Assembly (NCBI RefSeq): GCF_000876015.1
Contig: NZ_BBQM01000015.1
Span: 248,001 to 312,000, forward strand
Direction of reading: 5' to 3'
Origin: Cupriavidus basilensis
GTDB lineage: Bacteria; Pseudomonadota; Gammaproteobacteria; Burkholderiales; Burkholderiaceae
Length of the DNA: 64,000 nucleotides
The notes beneath the pieces were generated by a model. That model was not told the DNA's origin, did no database searches, and saw only the letters and a program-made list of their open reading frames with translations. Below, piece after piece: positions 16,946 to 26,736 of the stretch (the stretch's first letter is position 1; every line of letters starts with the position of its first letter). The position numbers and the translations under genes were made by a program.

Positions 16946-17854
16946 CTATTGCGGCTGCCGCAGGTAGTCCACGAGATGATTGAGCACCGCGCGCGTCTTG
17001 GCCGGCATGCGCAGGCCGAGCGGGATCATCGCGTGCACGGGCGGGCCGGGCACGTCCGCGTCCGGCAGCACGTGGCGCAGCCGGCCCGCGTCGACATGGG
17101 GCCGGGCCACGCGGTCGTGGATCTGGGTCAGGCCGAAGCCGTTGATCGCGGCGTCCACCAGCGCCTGGCCATCCGCCAGCGCCAGCACCGGGTTGGGGGA
17201 AATCTCGCGCACGTGCGCGCCGTCCGCCACGCGCCACGGCCGCAGCCGGCCCGACGGGCCGCGGAAGACGATGGCATCGTGCCCCGGCAGGTCCGCCACC
17301 GAGCGGATCTCGCCGTGCCGCGCGAGGTAGTCGGGCGAGGCGTACAGGCCCTGGCGCAGGTCGCATAGCTTGCGCACCGTCATCTCGCTGTCGGCGGGCA
17401 GCTCGCCGATGCGCACCACGATGTCCCAGCCTTCGGCCACCGGGTCGGACATGCGGTCGTTGAGCGCCAGCTCGAAGGTGAGCCTGGGATGGTGCCGGCG
17501 CAGTGCCGCCAGCGCCGGGAACAGCAGCCGGCCGAAGCCCGCCGGCAGGTCCAGGCGGACCTTGCCGATCGGCTCGGCGCGGCGCGCCGCCAGCGCCTGT
17601 CCGGCTTCGCGCAGTCCCTCCAGCGCGGACTCGGCGGCCATCAGGTAGGTCTCGCCGTCCTCGGTCAGCCGCACCGCGCGCGTGGTGCGCTGGAACAGGC
17701 GCGTGCCAAGCGTGGCCTCCAGCCGCTGCACGGACTTGCCGACATTCGACTTGCTGGTTCCCAGGCCCTCGGCGGCGCGCGTGAAGCTGCCGCTGTGCGC
17801 GACCGCGACGAACGCTTCTATGTCGGCGACGGAGGCATCGATGCGCTCGGACAT
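16946..17854 (-). CDS. LysR-family regulator
   Basis: 302-residue LysR protein. Helix-turn-helix: GSFTRAAEGLGTSKSNVGKS at residues ~21-40, then LEATLGTRLFQRTTRAVRLT. The effector-binding domain is complete. It is divergent from the ChaC gene at 18085, which precedes the RND efflux operon. In Pseudomonas and Burkholderia, MexT/BpeT-type LysR proteins activate pumps of this kind, so it may play that part here, but the ChaC gene lies between and the assignment is inference. Confidence 0.88.
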   Translation of the reverse strand: MSERIDASVADIEAFVAVAHSGSFTRAAEGLGTSKSNVGKSVQRLEATLGTRLFQRTTRAVRLTEDGETYLMAAESALEGLREAGQALAARRAEPIGKVRLDLPAGFGRLLFPALAALRRHHPRLTFELALNDRMSDPVAEGWDIVVRIGELPADSEMTVRKLCDLRQGLYASPDYLARHGEIRSVADLPGHDAIVFRGPSGRLRPWRVADGAHVREISPNPVLALADGQALVDAAINGFGLTQIHDRVARPHVDAGRLRHVLPDADVPGPPVHAMIPLGLRMPAKTRAVLNHLVDYLRQPQ

Positions 17855-18084
17855 TGTTTCCGCTCCGGAGACAAAGAGTCGCACTCTAGCATGTTTATCG
17901 AGCGCGGGCGGACAGCCACAATGCCCTCGCCGATGCCTGCCTGCGCGCTGCCGGACACCGCGAAACGGGCGGGCCCGCCTGCCTGTCCCGCGGCGGGCTC
18001 GCTGCGGATTCGCCACGAATTCGCCATGAATTCGCGGCCGGATTGCCGGCGCGCGCGCATGGCACGGCAGTACAGGAAAAACGC

Positions 18085-18750
18085 ATGCTCACCAGAGAAA
18101 CCATCAATTCCGGCGCTTACCTCGGCAGCTTCGGCCTGCCGCGGGAGGTCGCCTGGACCCAGGACCAGATCGAGGCCTCGCTGGCCGAAACCATGCGGGC
18201 GCGGCCCGCCGGCGCGGACGTCTGGGTCTTCGCCTATGGCTCGCTGATGTGGAACCCGCTGCTGGATTTCGACCGGCGCGAGATCGCCACCTTGCACGGC
18301 TGGCGCCGCAGCTTCTGCCTGCGCATGACCGCCGGGCGCGGCTCGCCCGAGGTGCCGGGCCGCATGCTGGCGCTGGAAGCCGGCGGCAGCACGCACGGCG
18401 TGGCCCTGCGGCTGGCCGCCGCCACGCTCGAGGAAGAACTGCGCGTGCTGTGGATCCGCGAGATGGTCACGGGCTCCTACCTGCCGACCTGGGCGCCGCT
18501 GACGCTGGCCGATGGCACCGGCACCGCCGCCATCGCCTTCGTCGCCAATCCCGCGCGGCCGCAGTACGAGCCGGACGCGAGCGTCGCCACCGTGGCCTCG
18601 ATCGTCGCCGCCGCCTCGGGGGCGTTCGGCTCCAACGCGGACTACGTGCTCGCGCTCGAATGCGCGCTGTCCGAGTGCGCGCTGGCGGACGGCTACATCG
18701 AGGCTCTCGCCGCGGCCCTGCGCCGTGAGGCGCCGGCCGCCGCGCGCTGA
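18085..18750 (+). CDS. ChaC-type gamma-glutamylcyclotransferase
   Basis: 221-residue cytosolic enzyme that would break down glutathione to 5-oxoproline and Cys-Gly. The family substrate loop VFAYGSLMWNPLLDF lies at about residues 48-62, and the RMTAGRGSPEVPGRMLAL segment follows in the usual place. AGGA precedes the ATG at 18085; an ATG at 18043 would add 14 unlike residues. It is divergent from LysR and upstream of the pump operon. Glutathione turnover beside a drug or electrophile pump suggests a shared stress response; this is inference. Confidence 0.9.
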   Translation: MLTRETINSGAYLGSFGLPREVAWTQDQIEASLAETMRARPAGADVWVFAYGSLMWNPLLDFDRREIATLHGWRRSFCLRMTAGRGSPEVPGRMLALEAGGSTHGVALRLAAATLEEELRVLWIREMVTGSYLPTWAPLTLADGTGTAAIAFVANPARPQYEPDASVATVASIVAAASGAFGSNADYVLALECALSECALADGYIEALAAALRREAPAAAR

Positions 18751-18810
18751 CGTCGGGGTGGCGACACGCACGAAAACCGTGGCTTCGCACGCGCAAATTG
18801 TCTCCATGAT

Positions 18811-18844
18811 GGATACAAAGTTCGCAAGAAAGCCATCTTTATCC
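18811..18844. promoter_or_regulatory. Imperfect dyad upstream of the RND efflux operon
   Basis: GGATACAAAG at 18811-18820 and CTTTATCC at 18837-18844 form an interrupted inverted repeat about 130 bases before the adaptor start. LysR activators of MexEF-type pumps bind near such sites. No strong -35 box is seen between this dyad and the gene, which fits activator dependence. It is only a candidate site. Confidence 0.3.
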
Positions 18845-18975
18845 GCCCGCTGGCGGTAGCCATACTGGGTTCCATCGGTCCGCCCCGGGGGCATGCCCAC
18901 AGGCAGCGCCGGATTCGCCAGGACCCGCTCGGACCCAACTGATCGCTCGATTCCAAAGGAAAAGGAGTTTCAACC

Positions 18976-20148
18976 ATGACCGCCAACCGCAAGAGGCTGT
19001 CCGTCGCGCTGGGCACGGTGTTCGCGCTCGGCGTCGCCGGCCTGGCCGCCACCCGGGGCTTCGAGCCCGTCGCCTCCGCCCAGGCGGACGCGCCCGCGCC
19101 GGCCGCCGAGGTCGACGTGGCCACCGTCGTCAGCGACTCGATCGTCGAGTGGCAAAACTACTCGGGCCGCCTCGAGGCCATCGACAAGGTGGACATCCGC
19201 CCGCTGGTGCCGGGCAAGATCGTGGCCGTGCATTTCAGGGACGGCCAGCTGGTGAAGAAGGGCGACGCGCTTTTCACCATCGACCCGCGCCCCTACGTGG
19301 CCGAGGTCGACCGCGCCGCCGCGCAGGTGGCCGCCGCCGAGGCGCGCGCCAGCTACGCCGGCAGCGACGCGGCGCGCGCCGACCGCCTGATCGGCAGCAA
19401 CGCCATCGCGCGGCGCGACTACGACGAGAAGCAGAACGCCGCGCGCGAGGCCGGCGCCACGCTCAAGGCGGCCCGCGCCGCGCTCGAGGCCGCCCGCGTC
19501 AGCCTGTCGTACACCGAAGTCACCGCGCCGGTGGCGGGCCGCGTGTCGCGCGCCGAGCTGACCGTGGGCAACATCGTCTCCACCGGCGCGAGCGCGCCGC
19601 TGCTGACCACGCTGGTCTCGGTGGCGCCGATCTACGCCGCCTTCGACGTCGACGAGCAGACCTACCTGCGCTACATGCGCAACACCGGCAGGCAGGCCGT
19701 GCCGGTGGAACTGGGCCTGGCCGACGAGAGCGGCTACTCGCGCCGCGGCACCGTGGTCTCGGTGGACAACCGCCTGGACACCTCGTCCGGCACCATCCGC
19801 GTGCGCGCCCGCATCGACAACGAGGACGGCTCGCTGGTGCCGGGCCTCTATGCGCGCGTCAGGGTCGGCGGCGGCGAGCCGCACCCGGCGGTGATGATCG
19901 ACGACGGCGCGGTCGGCACCGACCAGGCCCGCAAGTTCGTGCTGGTGGTCGACAAGGACAGCCGCGCGCAGTATCGCGAGATCCGGCTCGGCGCCATGCA
20001 CGACGGCCTGCGCGTGGTGGCCTCGGGCCTGAAGCCCGACGAGAAGATCGTCGTCAACGGGGTGCAGCGCGTGCGCCCCAACGACCCCGTCAAGGCCAAT
20101 CCGGTCAGGATGGTCGACGCCACGCGCGCCACCGGGCCGGCGGCCTGA
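18976..20148 (+). CDS. RND efflux periplasmic adaptor, MexE/BpeE-like
   Basis: 390-residue membrane fusion protein linking the inner membrane pump to the outer membrane channel. An N-terminal export signal ends near residue 35. The family features appear in order: WQNYSGRLEAIDKVDIRPLV, a lipoyl half (ALFTIDPRPYVAEVDRA), an alpha-hairpin rich in Ala/Glu/Arg, the second lipoyl half (YTEVTAPVAGRVSRAEL), a beta-barrel, and RRGTVVSVDNRLDTSSGTI. GGAG stands 8 bases before the ATG. No lipobox is seen. First gene of a three-gene pump operon, 27 bases before the permease. Confidence 0.93.
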   Translation: MTANRKRLSVALGTVFALGVAGLAATRGFEPVASAQADAPAPAAEVDVATVVSDSIVEWQNYSGRLEAIDKVDIRPLVPGKIVAVHFRDGQLVKKGDALFTIDPRPYVAEVDRAAAQVAAAEARASYAGSDAARADRLIGSNAIARRDYDEKQNAAREAGATLKAARAALEAARVSLSYTEVTAPVAGRVSRAELTVGNIVSTGASAPLLTTLVSVAPIYAAFDVDEQTYLRYMRNTGRQAVPVELGLADESGYSRRGTVVSVDNRLDTSSGTIRVRARIDNEDGSLVPGLYARVRVGGGEPHPAVMIDDGAVGTDQARKFVLVVDKDSRAQYREIRLGAMHDGLRVVASGLKPDEKIVVNGVQRVRPNDPVKANPVRMVDATRATGPAA

Positions 20149-20175
20149 TCCGTCGGCCTACGTCGAGAGCGCATC

Positions 20176-23100
20176 ATGAACATCTCCAAATTCTTCATCG
20201 ACCGCCCCATCTTCGCGGGCGTGCTGTCGATGGTCATCCTGCTGGCGGGGCTGATCGCCCTGACCAAGCTGCCCACGGCCGAATATCCCGAGGTGGTGCC
20301 GCCGTCGGTGGTGGTGCGGGCGCAGTATCCCGGCGCCAACCCGAAGGTGATCGCCGAAACCGTGGCCGCGCCGATCGAGGAGCAGATCAACGGCGTGGAA
20401 AGCATGCTGTACATGCAGTCGCAGGCCAACAGCGACGGCAAGATGACCACCACGGTCACGTTCAAGCTGGGCACCGACCCGGACAAGGCGCAGCAGTTCG
20501 TGCAGACGCGCGTGGCGCAGGCGCTGCCGCGCCTGCCCGAGGACGTGCAGCGCCTGGGCGTGACCACGGTCAAGTCCTCGCCGACGCTGACGATGGGCGT
20601 GAACATCGCCTCTCCCAACGGCCGCTATGACCTGACCTACCTGCGCAACTACGCGCTGATCAACGTCAAGGACCGCCTGGCGCAGGTGCCCGGCGTGGGC
20701 GAGGTGGTGATGTGGGGCTCGGGCGACTACTCGATGCGGGTCTGGCTGGACCCGCAGAAGGTGGCGCGCCAGAACATGACCGCCACCGACGTGGTCAAGG
20801 CCATCCGCGAGCAGAACGTGCAGGTCGCCGCCGGCATCGTCGGCGCCTCGCCGATGGACGCGGGCGTGCCGACGCAACTGAGCATCAACGCGCGCGGCCG
20901 CCTGAAGACGGAAGAAGAGTTTCGCGACATCATCCTCAAGACCTCGGCCGACGGCGCCGTCACGCGCCTGTCGGACGTGGCGCGCGTCGAGCTGTCCGCC
21001 TCCGAGTTCGCGCTGCGCGGCCTGATGGACAACCAGCAGGCGGTGCAGCTCATCATCTTCCAGCAGCCCGGCGCCAACTCGCTGCAGATCTCCGACGACG
21101 TGCGCAAGATCATGGACGAGCTGCAGAAGGACATGCCCGACGGCGTCAGGTCCGAGATCGTCTACGACCCGACCCGCTTCGTGCGCGAGAGCATCGACGC
21201 GGTGGTGCACACGCTGTTCGAGGCCATCGCCCTGGTGGTGCTGGTGGTGATCCTGTTCCTGCAGACCTGGCGCGCCTCGCTGATCCCGCTGCTGGCGGTG
21301 CCGGTGTCGATCGTCGGCACGTTCTCGCTGATGCTGGCCTTCGGCTACACCATCAACGCGCTGTCGCTGTTCGGCATGGTGCTGGCGATCGGCATCGTGG
21401 TGGACGACGCCATCGTGGTGGTGGAGAACGTCGAGCGCAACATCGCCGAGGGGCTGTCGCCGCGCGACGCGACCTACAAGGCCATGCAGGAGGTGAGCGG
21501 CCCCATCATCGCCATCGCGCTGACGCTGATCGCGGTGTTCGTGCCGCTGGCCTTCATGAGCGGCCTGACCGGCCAGTTTTACCAGCAGTTCGCCATGACC
21601 ATCGCCATCTCGACGGTGATCTCGGCCTTCAACTCGCTGACGCTGAGCCCGGCGCTGGCCGCGCTGCTGCTCAAGGACCACCACGCGCCCAAGGACCGCC
21701 TGACGCGCATCATGGACGCGGCATTCGGCAAGTTCTTCGCCGCCTTCAACAAGGTCTTCCAGCGCGGCTCGGCGTCGTATGGCCGCGGCGTGGGCGGCGT
21801 CATCAACCGCAAGATGATGATGTTCGTGGTCTACGGCCTGCTGCTCGGCGGCGCCGTGCTGATGGGCAAGGTCGTGCCCGGCGGCTTCATCCCGGCGCAG
21901 GACAAGGATTACCTGGTCAGCATCGCGCAACTGCCGCCGGGCGCCTCGCTCGACCGCACCGACGCGGTGGTGCGCCAGATGGGCGACATCGCCCTGAAGC
22001 AGCCCGGCGTGGTCCACCTGCCGCAGTTTCCGGGCCTGTCGGTCAATGGCCTGACCAACTCGTCGAGCAGCGGGCTGGTGTTTCCGGTGCTCAAGCCGTC
22101 GAAGGAGCGCGGCAAGGGCGAATCCGCGGCGGACATCGCCGCCGCGCTGAACGCCAGGTACGCCCACATCAAGGGCGCGCAGATCGGCACCTTCCCGCCG
22201 CCGCCGGTGCAGGGCCTCGGCACGCTGGGCGGCTTCAAGTTCCAGCTCGAGGACCGCGGCGCGCTCGGCTACGAAGCGCTCAACGACGCCACGCAGAAGT
22301 TCCTGGCCGCCGCCGCCAGGGCGCCCGAGCTGGGCCCGGCCTTCACCAGCTTCCAGATCAACGTGCCGCAGCTGGACGTGGACCTGGACCGGGTCAAGGC
22401 CAAGCAGCTCGGCGTGTCGATCACCGACGTGTTCGACACCATGCAGATCTACCTCGGCTCGCTGTACGTGAACGACTTCAACAAGTTCGGCCGCGTCTAC
22501 CAGGTGCGCGCCCAGGCCGACCAGCAGTTCCGCGCCACCGCGGCGGACGTGCTGCAGCTCAAGACCCGCAACGCCGCCGGCGAGATGGTGCCGCTGTCGT
22601 CGCTGGTCAAGGTGACGCCCACCTACGGCCCGGAAATGGTGGTGCGCTACAACGGCTTCACCGCCGCCGACATCAACGGCGGCCCCGCGCCCGGCTACTC
22701 GTCGGGGCAGGCCAAGGCGGCGGTCGAGCGCATCGCGGCCGAGGTGCTGCCGCGCGGCATCAAGATGGAATGGACCGACCTGACCTACCAGCAGATCCTG
22801 ACCGGCAACGCCGCGCTGTGGGTGTTCCCGATCAGCGTGCTGCTGGTGTTCCTGGTGCTGGCCGCGATGTACGAAAGCCTGACGCTGCCGCTGGCGATCC
22901 TGCTGATCGTGCCGATGAGCATCCTGTCGGCGCTGCTGGGCGTGTGGCTCACCAAGGGCGACAACAACATCTTCACGCAGATCGGCCTGATGGTGCTGGT
23001 CGGGCTGTCGGCCAAGAACGCGATCCTGATCGTGGAGTTCGCGCGCGAGCTGGAGATGCAGGGCCGCACCATCGTGCAGGCCGCGATCGAAGCCAGCCGC

Positions 23101-23385
23101 CTGCGCCTGCGCCCGATCCTGATGACCTCGTTCGCCTTCATCATGGGCGTGATTCCCCTGGTGACGTCGACCGGCGCGGGTTCGGAAATGCGCCGGGCGA
23201 TGGGCATCGCGGTGTTCTTCGGCATGCTCGGCGTGACGCTGTTCGGGCTGATGCTCACGCCGGTGTTCTACGTGGCGCTGCGCAAGATGGCCGGCGGCAG
23301 GCCGCTGGTGGACAAGCACCACGCCCACACGCAGCCGCTGCATGCCGGGCATGCGCCGGCGGTGCCCGTGGCTTCAGCCGAGTAA
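20176..23385 (+). CDS. RND multidrug efflux permease, HAE1 family (MexF-like)
   Basis: 1069-residue inner membrane proton antiporter that exports drugs and solvents. It has the two-fold RND layout with twelve membrane segments and two large periplasmic loops. The N-terminus FFIDRPIFAGVLSMVILLAG is typical. Proton-relay acids are present in the fourth membrane segment (AIGIVVDDAIVVVENVERN, Asp pair). FVPLAFMSGLTGQFYQQFA and the second-half LMVLVGLSAKNAILIVEFAR are family signatures. Length is usual (~1050). Sequence style is closest to MexF/BpeF/OqxB. It sits between adaptor and outer membrane genes. Confidence 0.95.
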   Translation: MNISKFFIDRPIFAGVLSMVILLAGLIALTKLPTAEYPEVVPPSVVVRAQYPGANPKVIAETVAAPIEEQINGVESMLYMQSQANSDGKMTTTVTFKLGTDPDKAQQFVQTRVAQALPRLPEDVQRLGVTTVKSSPTLTMGVNIASPNGRYDLTYLRNYALINVKDRLAQVPGVGEVVMWGSGDYSMRVWLDPQKVARQNMTATDVVKAIREQNVQVAAGIVGASPMDAGVPTQLSINARGRLKTEEEFRDIILKTSADGAVTRLSDVARVELSASEFALRGLMDNQQAVQLIIFQQPGANSLQISDDVRKIMDELQKDMPDGVRSEIVYDPTRFVRESIDAVVHTLFEAIALVVLVVILFLQTWRASLIPLLAVPVSIVGTFSLMLAFGYTINALSLFGMVLAIGIVVDDAIVVVENVERNIAEGLSPRDATYKAMQEVSGPIIAIALTLIAVFVPLAFMSGLTGQFYQQFAMTIAISTVISAFNSLTLSPALAALLLKDHHAPKDRLTRIMDAAFGKFFAAFNKVFQRGSASYGRGVGGVINRKMMMFVVYGLLLGGAVLMGKVVPGGFIPAQDKDYLVSIAQLPPGASLDRTDAVVRQMGDIALKQPGVVHLPQFPGLSVNGLTNSSSSGLVFPVLKPSKERGKGESAADIAAALNARYAHIKGAQIGTFPPPPVQGLGTLGGFKFQLEDRGALGYEALNDATQKFLAAAARAPELGPAFTSFQINVPQLDVDLDRVKAKQLGVSITDVFDTMQIYLGSLYVNDFNKFGRVYQVRAQADQQFRATAADVLQLKTRNAAGEMVPLSSLVKVTPTYGPEMVVRYNGFTAADINGGPAPGYSSGQAKAAVERIAAEVLPRGIKMEWTDLTYQQILTGNAALWVFPISVLLVFLVLAAMYESLTLPLAILLIVPMSILSALLGVWLTKGDNNIFTQIGLMVLVGLSAKNAILIVEFARELEMQGRTIVQAAIEASRLRLRPILMTSFAFIMGVIPLVTSTGAGSEMRRAMGIAVFFGMLGVTLFGLMLTPVFYVALRKMAGGRPLVDKHHAHTQPLHAGHAPAVPVASAE

Positions 23386-23402
23386 GGATCGGGGAGATCA
23401 TC

Positions 23403-24923
23403 ATGAAGACATCTTCATTCAAGCCGTCGGCCCGCTGGCTCGCGAAGGGTTCGGTGCTGCTGGCGTCCCTGCTGGTGCTGGCCGGCTGCTCGCTGGCTCC
23501 GGCCTATGACAAGCCGGCGGTGCCCACGGCGGCCGGCTTCAAGGAAGCTTCGGCCGACTGGACGCGGACGCAGATCAAGCCGGGCGAGGCCGGCACATGG
23601 CAGCCCGCCAGGCCTTCCGAGGAAGTGGCGCGCGGCGCATGGTGGACCGTGTTCGGCGACGACAAGCTCGACGCGCTGGAACGGCAGGCGCTCGAAGCCA
23701 ACCAGGACCTGGCCGCCGCTGCCGCGCGCCTGAAGGAAGCGCGGGCGCTCAACCAGGCCGCGCGCGCCGGGCTGTTCCCCACGCTGGACGCGGGCTTCGG
23801 CCCGACCCGCGAGAAGCTCTCGGCGGCGTCGCAGCTGCAGCCGGACGGCACCGGCATCCCGCAGCAGACGCTGTGGCGCGCGCAGGCCAGCGCCTCCTAC
23901 GAGGTCGACCTGTTCGGCCGCGTGGCGTCCTCGGTGGACGCCGCGCGCGCCGACACGCAGCGCAGCGAGGCGCTGTTCCGCTCGGTGCAGCTCGCGCTGC
24001 AGGCCGACGTGGCGCAGGCCTATTTCACGCTGCGCGGGCTCGACGCCGAGACCGAGGTGTTCGCCCATACGGTGAGCCTGCGCGAGCAGGCGCTCAAGCT
24101 GGTGCAGAGCCGCTTCGACGAAGGCGACATCAGCGAGCTCGACGTGGCCCGCGCCCGCGCCGAACTGGCCACGGCGCGCGCCGACGCGATGAGCGTGCAG
24201 CGCCTGCGCGCGGCCTCGGAGCACGGTCTGGCCGTGCTGCTGGGCAAGGCGCCGGCCGAGTTCTCGATGCCGCCCGCGCCGCTCAAGGCGGTCAGCCTGC
24301 GCATCCCGGCCGGGCTGCCGTCGTCGCTGCTGGAGCGCCGCCCGGACATCGCGGCGGCCGAGCGCGCGATGGCCGCGGCCAATGCGCGCATCGGCATCGC
24401 CCGCGCGGCCTTCTTCCCGTCGCTCACGCTGACCGGCACCGGCGGCTTCGAGTCGGCCACGCTGGGCGACCTGTTCAAGTGGAGCAGCCGCGCGTTCCTG
24501 CTGGGGCCGCTGGCCGGCACCGCGCTGAACATCCCGCTTTTCGACGGCGGCCGGCGCAGCGCCAGCCTGGCGAATGCGCGCGCGGTCTATGAAGAAGACG
24601 TGGCCAAGTACCGCCAGCAGGTGCTGACGGCCTTCCGCGAGGTGGAGGACGGCCTGTCCGACCTGCGCATCCTGGAAGCCCAGACGCAGACGCAGGCCGA
24701 CGCCGTGCAGTCCGCCGCGCGCGCCGCCGACATCTCGCGCACGCAGTACCGCGAAGGCGCGATCAACTTCCTCGACGTGATCGACGCCGAGCGCACCGCG
24801 TTGCAGACCCGGCGCGCCGCGGTGCAGCTGCAAAGCGTGCAGGCCGCCGCTACGGTCAACCTGATCCGCGCGCTCGGCGGCGGCTGGGGCGACGTGGTGG
24901 CGGGCAGCGTGGCGAGCAATTGA
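23403..24923 (+). CDS. Outer membrane efflux lipoprotein, NodT/OprN-like
   Basis: 506-residue outer membrane channel of the TolC/NodT type. A lipoprotein signal ends at the lipobox LVLAGCS with Cys29 as lipidation site. Two internally similar coiled-coil halves follow (EARALNQAARAGLFPTLDAG; ASYEVDLFGRVASSVDAAR; ERRPDIAAAERAMAAANARI). SLTGTGGFES-like and NIPLFDGGRRSA motifs are family typical. It closes the pump operon 17 bases after the permease gene. A strong hairpin lies downstream at 24970. Confidence 0.94.
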   Translation: MKTSSFKPSARWLAKGSVLLASLLVLAGCSLAPAYDKPAVPTAAGFKEASADWTRTQIKPGEAGTWQPARPSEEVARGAWWTVFGDDKLDALERQALEANQDLAAAAARLKEARALNQAARAGLFPTLDAGFGPTREKLSAASQLQPDGTGIPQQTLWRAQASASYEVDLFGRVASSVDAARADTQRSEALFRSVQLALQADVAQAYFTLRGLDAETEVFAHTVSLREQALKLVQSRFDEGDISELDVARARAELATARADAMSVQRLRAASEHGLAVLLGKAPAEFSMPPAPLKAVSLRIPAGLPSSLLERRPDIAAAERAMAAANARIGIARAAFFPSLTLTGTGGFESATLGDLFKWSSRAFLLGPLAGTALNIPLFDGGRRSASLANARAVYEEDVAKYRQQVLTAFREVEDGLSDLRILEAQTQTQADAVQSAARAADISRTQYREGAINFLDVIDAERTALQTRRAAVQLQSVQAAATVNLIRALGGGWGDVVAGSVASN

Positions 24924-24969
24924 GCGCGCCACGAAGCATGCCGCGCTGCTGACAAGGCCGAGATTGCCC

Positions 24970-25016
24970 GCGGTTTGCTCCCCTCTCCCATTGCATGGGA
25001 GAGGGGAGCAAACCGC
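24970..25016. repeat. Perfect 22-bp-arm palindrome, interspersed repeat copy 1
   Basis: Arms 24970-24991 and 24995-25016 are perfectly complementary around a 3-base loop; the core reads TTTGCTCCCCTCTCCCAT. It follows the outer membrane efflux gene and precedes an MFS gene. A related copy lies at 32399-32438. It could act as a transcription terminator or mRNA 3' stabiliser, though no T-run follows. Similar CTCTCCC...GGGAGAG palindromes are scattered in betaproteobacterial genomes. Confidence 0.8.
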
Positions 25017-25111
25017 CGGTGCCGCGACGCCCGCGCTCCGTCATCCATCTTTCCCGGCATCCCGGCAGCCAGCCCCTTCTCTTCCTCTTCTTTCCATCAC
25101 CGGCCTTTTCC

Positions 25112-26668
25112 ATGACCCAACCCGACCCCCACGCCCCCGAGCGTGGCAAGCCACTGATCCTGCTCGCGGTATGCCTGGCCGCCGTGGTCCTGCCGCTGAG
25201 TTTCTCCGGCGGCGCGGTATCCACGCCCGCCATCGGCCGCGAGCTCGGCGGCAGCGCCGTGTCGCTGACCTGGATCACCAATGCCTTCATGCTGACCTTC
25301 GGTAGCCTGCTGATGGCCGCCGGCGCGCTGGCCGACGTGTACGGGCGCAAGCGCCTGTTCGGCATCGGCATCGGCTTCTTCATCCTGACCTCGTTCGCGC
25401 TGGCCGCGGCGCCGACGGTGGCGTGGATCGACATCCTGCGCGCGGTGCAGGGCATCGCCGCCGCCGCCGCGCTGGCGGGCGGCTCGGCCGCGCTGGCGCA
25501 GGAGTTCGAGGGCCACGCCCGCACGCGCGCGTTCAGCATGCTGGGCACCAGCTTCGGCATCGGCCTGGCGTTCGGCCCGCTGCTGGCCGGCGTGCTGATC
25601 GATGTCTTCGGCTGGCGCTCGGTGTTCCTGTCCACCGGCCTCATCGGCGCGGCGGCCATGCTGTTCGGCCTGCCGCGCATGCGCGAGACCCGCGACCCCG
25701 GCGCGCGGGGGCTGGACTGGCCCGGCACCATCGCCTTCACCGCCACGCTGGCGCTGTTTACCTTCGGCGTGATCGCGGCGCCCGAGCGCGGCTGGTCGAG
25801 CGCCGCGGTGGCCGGCTCGCTGGCCGGCGCGGCGCTGATGCTGGCGGTCTTCGTCGCGGTGGAGTCGCGCGTGGCGCGCCCGATGCTGGACCTGAGCCTG
25901 TTCCGCATCCCGCGCTTCGTCGGCGTGCAGATGCTGCCGATCGGCACCTGCTACAGCTACATCGTGCTGGTGGTGATGCTGCCGCTGCGCTTCATCGGCA
26001 TCGAAGGGCTGAGCGAGATCGACGCCGGCATCCTGATGATCGCGTTGTCGGCGCCGATGCTGGTGGTGCCGGTGGTGGTGGCGTCGCTCACGCGCTGGGT
26101 CCCGGCCGGCGTGCTGTCCGGCATCGGCTTCCTGGTCGCGGCGGCGGGCCTGCACTGGTTCAGCCTGGTCGAGGTCGGCAGCGCCGGTTTTGCCGTGGTG
26201 CCGCCGATGCTGCTGATCGGCATCGGCGCGGGCATGCCGTGGGGCCTGATGGACGGACTCGCGGTGAGCGTGGTGCCGAAGGAGCGCGCCGGCATGGCGA
26301 CCGGCATCTTCAACACCACGCGCGTGGCGGGCGAGGGCATCGCGCTGGCCATCGTCGGCGCCATCCTGGCCGCCATCGCCAACGTCAGCCTGGGCGCGGT
26401 GCTGGCCGAATCCGGCGCCGGCGCCGCCGGCAGGCTGGCCGAGGCGGCGCAGCGCCTGGCCACCGGCGACCTCGCCCATGCCGCGCAGGCGCTGCCGCAG
26501 GTCAGCCGCCAGTTGCTGGTGGCCGGCTACGGCGAGGCGTTCCGCATGCTGCTGCACGTGCTGACCGCGGTCACGGTGCTGTCCGCCGTGGCGGTGTTCG
26601 GTTTCCTGTCGCGCCCGCCGCGGCGGGACGCGGATGCCGGCGGCGCCGCGGTGCGGCCGAACGCATAG
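25112..26668 (+). CDS. MFS transporter, DHA2-type drug exporter
   Basis: 518-residue inner membrane carrier with about fourteen hydrophobic segments, the size and layout of DHA2 drug:H+ antiporters (EmrB/QacA type). Family motifs: TWITNAFMLTFGSLLMAAGA, the loop ADVYGRKRLFGIGIGFF (motif A), and AGMATGIFNTTRVAGEGIAL. The N-terminus is cytoplasmic. The ATG at 25112 has only a weak ribosome binding site; upstream frame continues but reads through the palindrome. Substrate unknown. It stands alone between the pump operon and the RNA candidate. Confidence 0.9.
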   Translation: MTQPDPHAPERGKPLILLAVCLAAVVLPLSFSGGAVSTPAIGRELGGSAVSLTWITNAFMLTFGSLLMAAGALADVYGRKRLFGIGIGFFILTSFALAAAPTVAWIDILRAVQGIAAAAALAGGSAALAQEFEGHARTRAFSMLGTSFGIGLAFGPLLAGVLIDVFGWRSVFLSTGLIGAAAMLFGLPRMRETRDPGARGLDWPGTIAFTATLALFTFGVIAAPERGWSSAAVAGSLAGAALMLAVFVAVESRVARPMLDLSLFRIPRFVGVQMLPIGTCYSYIVLVVMLPLRFIGIEGLSEIDAGILMIALSAPMLVVPVVVASLTRWVPAGVLSGIGFLVAAAGLHWFSLVEVGSAGFAVVPPMLLIGIGAGMPWGLMDGLAVSVVPKERAGMATGIFNTTRVAGEGIALAIVGAILAAIANVSLGAVLAESGAGAAGRLAEAAQRLATGDLAHAAQALPQVSRQLLVAGYGEAFRMLLHVLTAVTVLSAVAVFGFLSRPPRRDADAGGAAVRPNA

Positions 26669-26709
26669 GCGCAGGCCGGGCCTCCACCGTCGGCCCGGCG
26701 CCCGCGCGC

Positions 26710-26736
26710 AAAAAAAAGCGCAGCAAACGCTGCGCT
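26710..26736 (-). terminator. Rho-independent terminator
   Basis: Stem AGCGCAGC/GCTGCGCT (8 bp, all paired) with a 4-base loop, followed on the minus strand by eight T residues at 26717-26710. It is the best intrinsic terminator in the window and works leftward, ending a transcript that begins somewhere right of 26736. The MFS gene to its left is on the other strand. Confidence 0.85.

Noticed and set aside
20158..23352. Very long minus-strand open frame antisense to the RND permease
   Set aside because: Composition is His/Arg/Gly/Ala-rich with no family sequence, typical of the mirror frame of a high-GC gene; the plus strand encodes a full RND permease.
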